NCBI RefSeq assembly: GCF_014137995.1
Contig: NZ_JACGWV010000001.1
Coordinates: forward strand, 3,817,296-3,881,295
DNA from: Promicromonospora sukumoe
GTDB lineage: Bacteria; Actinomycetota; Actinomycetes; Actinomycetales; Cellulomonadaceae
Direction of reading: 5' to 3'
Length of the DNA: 64,000 nt
In this document: in pieces, positions 59,801 to 64,000 of the stretch
How positions within the stretch are numbered: position 1 is the stretch's first letter
How the letters are laid out: every line of letters starts with the position of its first letter
Program-made: the position numbers and the translations under genes
The notes under the pieces: generated by a model
What the model was told of the DNA's origin: nothing
The model's input: only the letters and a program-made list of their open reading frames with translations
The model's database searches: none

Positions 59801-59840
59801 TCGTCGCGACAGGCGCATCCCACACCTCTAGCCCTCTGGG

Positions 59841-60833
59841 GTGCCGAACTACGCCAAGCCGTACCTGACACCAGCGCAGCAAGCCGCGCTCCTCGCGCGG
59901 CGCGGCACGGACCTCGTGGGGTCGGACGCGGCCCGTGCGCTGGAGACGATCGGCTACTACCGGCTGAGCGCCTACTGGTACCCGTACCGGAACATCGACC
60001 CGCGACAGACAAGCCGAGCGCAGCGGGTCCACCGCAGCAGCGCCGTCCCCGACGGCACACCGTTCACCCAGATCCTTGATCTCTACACCTTCGACCAGCG
60101 CATCAAGATGGCGGTCATGGAGGCGATCGAGCGGATCGAAGTTGCCGTCCGGGTGCAGATCGCGGACGTGCTGGGACGACGGAGCCCCTTCGGACAGCAC
60201 CAGGCCGCGTGCCTCGACGGCGCGTTCACCGGGCGCCGTCCGGGCGAAGCCGCATCACGACACGAACGCTGGCTGGACCGGCTCCGCGAACAGCAGCGCC
60301 GCTCGTCCGAGGACTTCGTGCAGCACTTCCGGACGAAGTACAGCGGCGACCTCCCCATCTGGACCGCGATCGAGCTGCTCGACTTCGGTGCCATGGCGAC
60401 CTTGTTCACCGGCCTCAAGCGAGTCGACCGGGACGCCGTCGCCGCCAGGCTCGGCGTGGTGGACGAACATCGACGCGGCGACGGGTCCGTTCTCGCCAAC
60501 TGGCTGCGGGTCCTCAACTTCGTCCGCAACACGTGCGCACATCACGCCCGGCTGTGGAACCGTCACTTCACCGAGAAGGTGCGGACCAGTGCGCTCGGCG
60601 GGATGAAGAACCTGAGGCACCTCCAGCACATCAGCGAGCGGGATCGCGCTCGCTTCTACCCGGCACTTGCCGTGATCTGGCACCTGATGAGCGCCATCGC
60701 GCCCGGGTCGTCGTGGCACGCACGAACGCGGACAGTGCTCGACGGGTTTCCGGCAGACGGCGTCGTCGGTCCGGCCGACATGGGGTTTCCACCAGGGTGG
60801 GGCAGGCACCTGAGGCACCGGCCCCTCACCTAG
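59841..60833 (+). CDS. Abi_2-type (AbiD/AbiF-like) HEPN protein
   Basis: This 330-residue protein belongs to the abortive-infection Abi_2 family: N-terminal YAKPYLTPAQQAALLARRG, ETIGYYRLSAYWYPY, LYTFDQRIKMAVMEAIERIEVAVR, and the HEPN-type motif RNTCAH (residues 229-234) within VRNTCAHHARLWN. HEPN proteins of this kind are usually RNases that act as toxins or antiviral effectors. It has no membrane segments. GTG 59841 has only a weak GGGG in front. It follows the predicted small RNA and converges on the amidase gene (4-bp overlap). Confidence 0.88.
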   Translation: MPNYAKPYLTPAQQAALLARRGTDLVGSDAARALETIGYYRLSAYWYPYRNIDPRQTSRAQRVHRSSAVPDGTPFTQILDLYTFDQRIKMAVMEAIERIEVAVRVQIADVLGRRSPFGQHQAACLDGAFTGRRPGEAASRHERWLDRLREQQRRSSEDFVQHFRTKYSGDLPIWTAIELLDFGAMATLFTGLKRVDRDAVAARLGVVDEHRRGDGSVLANWLRVLNFVRNTCAHHARLWNRHFTEKVRTSALGGMKNLRHLQHISERDRARFYPALAVIWHLMSAIAPGSSWHARTRTVLDGFPADGVVGPADMGFPPGWGRHLRHRPLT

Positions 60834-61972
60834 CTCCCCAGCCGCCCCGCCACGGTCAGCAGCGCGCGGTCCGAGCCGGCCGGGCCCACCAGGCAGGCGC
60901 CCGCCGGCAGTCCGGACGCCGTCGTGACCGGCACCGACACCGCAGGCAGGCCGCCGATCCCCGCGACGCAGGTCAGCAGCATCGTCGCCTCCCGCGCGGC
61001 CTCGGCGTCCTCGGGCCGGGGCGCGACGGTCGCCGTCGACGGCAGCACCAGCACCCGCTCCCCCAGCCGGTCGCGGATCTCGGCCCGCGCTCGCGCGACA
61101 GCGGCCCGTGCCGTCGCGGCGTCGACCACGCCGATCAACCGCGCCCGCTCGAACCGGCCGCGCACCGCGGGGCCGAGGGTGTCCATGCGGTCCGCGAGCC
61201 ACGGGCCGTGGACGGCCCACGCCTCCGCGGCCTGGAGCGTCTGGAAGGCGGCGAGCCACGCGGGCTCGGGCGACCAGTCGGCCGCCCCGGCTCCGGCGTC
61301 CCGGGCGAGCCGCCCGACGGCGTCGCGCACCTCGGGCGCCGCCAGGCCCAGCAGGTCGTCGCTCACCACGAGCGGTACGTCGTCCGGCAGTGCGGCCTGG
61401 TCCTCCGGGAGCAGCACCTCCCCCACCCGGGCCAGCGCGCCGGCGTCGCGGGCGAGCCAGCCGACGGTGTCGAACGACGGCGCGAGCGGCAGCAGGCCGC
61501 CGTCCGCGACCGCGCCGTGCGTCGGCCGGATGCCCCACAGCCCCTGGTAGGCGGCGGGCACGCGCACGGACCCGCCCGTGTCGGTGCCCAGGGCGACGCT
61601 CGCCTCCCCGGCCGCGACCGCGGTCGCCGGGCCCGACGTCGAGCCACCGCTGATCCGTCCGGGCGCGCGCGGGTTGGGCGGCGTGCCGTAGTGCGCGTTC
61701 GCGCCGGTCAGCGAGTAGGCGAACTCCTCGGTCTGCGCGATGCCCGCGACCGCGGCGCCGGCCGCGAGGAGCCGCGCGACGGCGTCGGCATGCGCCTGCT
61801 GGGTGGGCGCCGCCGCGAGCCAGGCCGGGTTGCCCGCGCCGACCCGCTGGCCGGCGACGGCGAACAGGTCCTTCACGGCGACGGTCTCGCCGTCGAGCAC
61901 GCCGGAGCCGGACGGGGCCACCAGCGGGCCGGGCTCGGGCCGGACACGCCACACGCTCAGGTCAAGGGCCAT
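60830..61972 (-). CDS. Amidase-signature family enzyme
   Basis: This 380-residue hydrolase has the Ser-cisSer-Lys triad elements: Lys in VAVKDLFAVAG, the cis-Ser in SGGSTSGPATAVAAG and the nucleophile Ser in GTDTGGSVRVPAA. It cleaves an amide bond of unknown substrate; a link to the adjacent purine-ureide pathway (for example a carbamoyl or ureide intermediate) is possible but unproven. ATG 61970-61972 is chosen; an in-frame GTG two codons upstream is an alternative. The stop overlaps the Abi-like stop region. Confidence 0.87.
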   Translation of the reverse strand: MALDLSVWRVRPEPGPLVAPSGSGVLDGETVAVKDLFAVAGQRVGAGNPAWLAAAPTQQAHADAVARLLAAGAAVAGIAQTEEFAYSLTGANAHYGTPPNPRAPGRISGGSTSGPATAVAAGEASVALGTDTGGSVRVPAAYQGLWGIRPTHGAVADGGLLPLAPSFDTVGWLARDAGALARVGEVLLPEDQAALPDDVPLVVSDDLLGLAAPEVRDAVGRLARDAGAGAADWSPEPAWLAAFQTLQAAEAWAVHGPWLADRMDTLGPAVRGRFERARLIGVVDAATARAAVARARAEIRDRLGERVLVLPSTATVAPRPEDAEAAREATMLLTCVAGIGGLPAVSVPVTTASGLPAGACLVGPAGSDRALLTVAGRLGS

Positions 61973-62000
61973 GCGCACATGCTGCCAGGCCGGGCCCGAG

Positions 62001-62073
62001 GTGCGCTTCTACCCAGTCATTGGGCCCGGAACTCAGCGTTTTCGCGGCCCGATGACTGGGTAGAAGCGCACCC
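62001..62073. repeat. Palindrome family D between amidase and LuxR-type genes
   Basis: 27-bp arms (GGTGCGCTTCTACCCAGTCA... and complement) at 62001-62027 and 62047-62073 differ at one position and enclose 19 bases. It lies in the 284-bp divergent gap; the rest of that gap shows only GC-rich, AGCGAGC-type short repeats. Confidence 0.85.
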
Positions 62074-62256
62074 CGAAGCGAGCGGAGCGAGGGGCGGAGC
62101 GAGGCGCCGGGAGACCGAGAACCCGCAGGTCAGCAGCACCCCGAGCGGGTGAAGTCCGGGGTAATTCCTGGCCGCGCCCGGCGCTCTGTGCGATCGTCCG
62201 AGACCGGGACGACTACCCGGCGCCCCTGTGGTCTGTTTCGATCAGGGAGTCAGCGG

Positions 62257-63249
62257 ATGCTGCAAGGTCTGGGGTTGTCCGGCACGGCCGAGTCCGTCTA
62301 CCTGCAGATGCTCCGGGACCGCGACGCGGGGCCCGACCGGATCGCGGAGGCGCTCGGGGTCGACGAGGACCAGGTGCGCGACGCGCTGGACGAGCTGTCC
62401 CGCCTGATGCTCGTGGAGGCGTCGTGGGCGGGCGGCGCCGGGTTCCGTCCGGTCAGCCCGGAGATCGGGCTCGCCGCCCTGCTCGCCCGGGAGCAGGCGC
62501 AGGTCGCGCAGCGCAACCAGGAGATCGAGGAGGGCCGGGTGGCCCTCGCGCGGCTGGTCTCCGAGCTGCAGAACGTGCGCAAGGGCCCGGATGTCGAGGT
62601 CCTGGAGACCGCCGAGGAGGCGCGGGACCGCCTGGCGACGCTCACGGCGCGGTGCACGCAGCAGCTCTGCACGTTCGTGCCGACCCGGGCGACGTCGTCG
62701 CGCGCGCTGGAGTCGAGCCGGGCGCTGAGCAAGGTGCTGCTGGACCGGGGCGTGCGGATGCGCACTGTCTACCTGGAGAGCATCCGCAACGACCAGGCGA
62801 CCTGGGACCACGCGACCTGGCTGCGCAACAACGGGGCCGAGGTGCGGCTGGCGGCGACCGTCCCGGTGCGTCTGCAGATCATCGACCAGGACCACGCGAT
62901 GGTGCCGCTGGCCAACACCGAGTCGGGTTCCGGGGCCGTGGTGATGACGTCGCCCGGGGTCGTGGCCGCGCTCATGGCCCTGTTCTCGCAGACCTGGCGC
63001 TCGGCCACCCCGCTGGGCGCGGACCGACGGCGCGACGACGACGGCCTGTCCGTGCAGGAGCACGAGCTGCTCCGGCTGTGGGCCAAGGGGGCCACCGACG
63101 AGACCGCGGGCCGCCGGCTGGGTGTGTCCCTGCGGACGGTACGCCGTCTGAGCAGCGCCCTCATGGAGCGGCTCGACGCCGGCAGCCGCTTCCAGGCGGG
63201 CGCCCGGGCGCTGGAGCGCGGCTGGCTGGACCCGGCCGACCTCAGTTGA
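62257..63249 (+). CDS. LuxR-family regulator with TrmB-like N-terminus
   Basis: This 330-residue protein has an N-terminal winged-helix of TrmB type (LGLSGTAESVYLQMLRDRDAGPDRIAEALGVDEDQVRDALDELSRLMLVE), a middle phospholipase-D-like/sensor region (LLDRGVRMRTVYLESIRNDQATWDHATWLRNNGAEVRLAATVPVRLQIIDQDHAMVPL) and a C-terminal LuxR HTH (LSVQEHELLRLWAKGATDETAGRRLGVSLRTVRRLSSALMERLDAGSRFQAGARALERGW). ATG 62257 follows AGGGAG. Its last 8 bases overlap the converging small gene. Such regulators often control nearby exported peptides or antibiotic genes. Confidence 0.85.
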   Translation: MLQGLGLSGTAESVYLQMLRDRDAGPDRIAEALGVDEDQVRDALDELSRLMLVEASWAGGAGFRPVSPEIGLAALLAREQAQVAQRNQEIEEGRVALARLVSELQNVRKGPDVEVLETAEEARDRLATLTARCTQQLCTFVPTRATSSRALESSRALSKVLLDRGVRMRTVYLESIRNDQATWDHATWLRNNGAEVRLAATVPVRLQIIDQDHAMVPLANTESGSGAVVMTSPGVVAALMALFSQTWRSATPLGADRRRDDDGLSVQEHELLRLWAKGATDETAGRRLGVSLRTVRRLSSALMERLDAGSRFQAGARALERGWLDPADLS

Positions 63250-63529
63250 GCTCCGCGGGGCTCCACACCCGCACGGTGCCCAGCGTCCAGCCGGGCAGCT
63301 CCAGGGAGTCGGCCGCGGCGAGCAGGAGGCGGCACCCGGTGGCCGCCGCCTGCTCCAGCGGGACCAGCAGGAAGATCACCACGCCGAAGCCCGTGGGCAG
63401 CGCGCCCGCGTAGACGTGCATCAGCTCGTCCCGCGGCGCGGCCACGGACTGGACCGCCTCGGTGAGCTGCTCCGACGTGGTCCAGGTCGTGGTCGGCGGC
63501 GCATCGACGACGATGCTGACGATCCGCAT
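63242..63529 (-). CDS. Hypothetical small protein
   Basis: This 95-residue protein has a central hydrophobic stretch (GFGVVIFLLVPLEQAAATGCRLLLAA) and no recognised family. Its start is 3 bp after the stop of the tiny peptide gene, so the two genes are probably translated together. It converges on the LuxR-type regulator with an 8-bp overlap. The pairing with a LuxR regulator suggests a regulated small operon of unknown role. Confidence 0.55.
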   Translation of the reverse strand: MRIVSIVVDAPPTTTWTTSEQLTEAVQSVAAPRDELMHVYAGALPTGFGVVIFLLVPLEQAAATGCRLLLAAADSLELPGWTLGTVRVWSPAELN

Positions 63530-63532
63530 CGG

Positions 63533-63685
63533 TCACGGGTGGGCGGTGGCAGGCGGCGTCGTCTCCCACTGCGGGTCCGTCTCCCACTGCGGGTCGGACG
63601 CGCTGGCCGCCGTCTGGCCGGCTCCGGCGAGCAGGACGGCGGCGAGGACGACGGCGGCGACACGCTGCGCGGCATTGATCTGCAC
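63533..63685 (-). CDS. Tiny exported peptide with duplicated DPQWET
   Basis: This 50-residue peptide has a signal-like N-terminus (VQINAAQRVAAVVLAAVLLAGAGQTAASA) and a short hydrophilic mature part containing DPQWETDPQWET. The duplication is an exact 18-bp tandem repeat at 63560-63595. GTG 63683-63685 is preceded by GGAG at 6 bases, a good signal for a real start. It may be a processed secreted peptide; function unknown. Confidence 0.6.
   Translation of the reverse strand: MQINAAQRVAAVVLAAVLLAGAGQTAASASDPQWETDPQWETTPPATAHP
63560..63595. repeat. Exact 18-bp tandem duplication in the tiny peptide gene
   Basis: CGTCTCCCACTGCGGGTC occurs twice without a mismatch and codes for DPQWET twice in frame. 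Confidence 0.95.
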
Positions 63686-63810
63686 GGTTTTCTCCAATTC
63701 GGCGGGGGATTCCTGCTTTCTGTTTCTTATCCTTTCCCGGCACCCGCCGGGCAACAAGAGAAAAGGGCTGTCCTGGACGTGCCACGGACATTCCTGCCGC
63801 ACGCACGGGA

Positions 63811-63856
63811 AATGGCACGGTCCTGCCACCGAGTGCGGTGGCAGGACCGTGCCATT
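63811..63856 (-). terminator. Hairpin terminator after the NlpC/P60 gene
   Basis: Perfect 20-bp arms (AATGGCACGGTCCTGCCACC and complement) enclose the loop GAGTGC, 19 bp beyond the stop of the gene at 63876. No U-tract follows on the minus strand. Confidence 0.75.
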
Positions 63857-63875
63857 GCTCAGGTTCTAGCCCGGG

Positions 63876-64000
63876 TCACATGTTCACCCGGATACCGAAG
63901 TCACCCCCGTAGACGTTCGTCACGTGCACGCTGGTGGAGTTGCGTGGTGGTGCCGCCTCGACCATCTGCCCGTTTCCTAGGTAGATGGCCACGTGATAGG
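63876..64000 (-). CDS. NlpC/P60 cell-wall peptidase, C-terminal end (cut by window edge)
   Basis: Reading the minus strand from base 64000, 40 codons precede the TGA at 63876-63878 and give YHVAIYLGNGQMVEAAPPRN, then VHVTNVYGGDFGIRVNM. The HVAIYLGNGQMVEAP pattern is the His region of NlpC/P60 endopeptidases (catalytic His). These hydrolyse peptidoglycan stem peptides. The catalytic Cys and any signal peptide lie outside the window. The hairpin at 63811-63856 ends the gene. Confidence 0.85.
   Translation of the reverse strand, partial: YHVAIYLGNGQMVEAAPPRNSTSVHVTNVYGGDFGIRVNM

Overview
The window comes from a high-GC actinobacterium. The GC content, GC-ending codons, frequent GTG starts, ATGA/GTGA stop-start overlaps and gene content (IdeR-type iron boxes, Zur-controlled znuACB, a WXG100-type protein, DesK/DesR-like two-component genes, cydAB) suggest the Micrococcales, possibly Promicromonosporaceae or Cellulomonadaceae. 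That placement is an inference. About 60 genes fill the window; no tRNA, rRNA, CRISPR array, transposase or integrase was seen.

Layout, left to right. 1-7.3 kb: the 3' end of a dGTPase gene, a maltose-type ABC importer (malE-malF-malG, minus strand, no ATPase gene), a divergent LacI-type repressor and a GH13 alpha-glucosidase; putative operators lie in both promoter regions. 7.3-10.1 kb: a three-gene unit with a possible EspG-like protein, a WXG100-like/repeat/alpha-beta-hydrolase protein and a small lipoprotein, which looks like an exported lipase with a candidate immunity protein. 10.2-13.1 kb: arcD-arcA. 13.2-16.3 kb: dusB and a membrane Ser/Thr kinase. 16.4-19.8 kb: an ABC exporter with a two-component system. 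19.8-22.7 kb: two genes of unknown function, one a membrane protein with a C-terminal HTH. 22.8-27.0 kb: a FAD oxidoreductase, a 2-oxoadipate dioxygenase/decarboxylase (HglS family) and an ALDH7 dehydrogenase, consistent with lysine/pipecolate/2-aminoadipate breakdown. 27.1-30.3 kb: znuA-znuC-znuB-zur behind two Zur boxes. 30.5-33.5 kb: glyS, an XRE regulator and a secreted excalibur-like protein. 33.6-37.7 kb: a siderophore ABC importer with two IdeR-like boxes. 37.8-42.3 kb: uppS, recO, a membrane protein and cydAB. 42.4-47.2 kb: a NitT/TauT-type ABC importer coupled to a MobA-like nucleotidyltransferase, then a guanine deaminase. 48.4-59.0 kb: a nine-gene purine catabolic operon (uraD, hiuH, uox, allantoinase, aminotransferase, allantoate amidohydrolase, RpiR regulator, two xanthine dehydrogenase genes). 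59.2-64 kb: a DUF4383 membrane protein, an Abi-like HEPN protein behind a compact promoter-plus-hairpin unit, an amidase, a LuxR-type regulator facing two very small genes, and the 3' end of an NlpC/P60 gene.

The purine genes form one coherent system. Guanine deaminase supplies xanthine, the MobA-like protein may serve the molybdenum hydroxylase, and the operon then runs from xanthine to ureidoglycine and glyoxylate. The nearby importer may feed it, although its substrate cannot be read from sequence.

Two kinds of non-genic structure recur. (1) Long palindromes of several unrelated families. The commonest has the core GGTCGAGCTTGTCGAGACC; it lies between genes at four places and is read in frame inside genes at three. 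Another palindrome is read in frame inside the xanthine dehydrogenase. (2) Short tandem duplications of 10-26 bp that begin at or span stop codons. The two most promising functional leads are the Abi-like HEPN gene with a predicted small RNA just upstream, and the WXG100-hydrolase with its lipoprotein neighbour.
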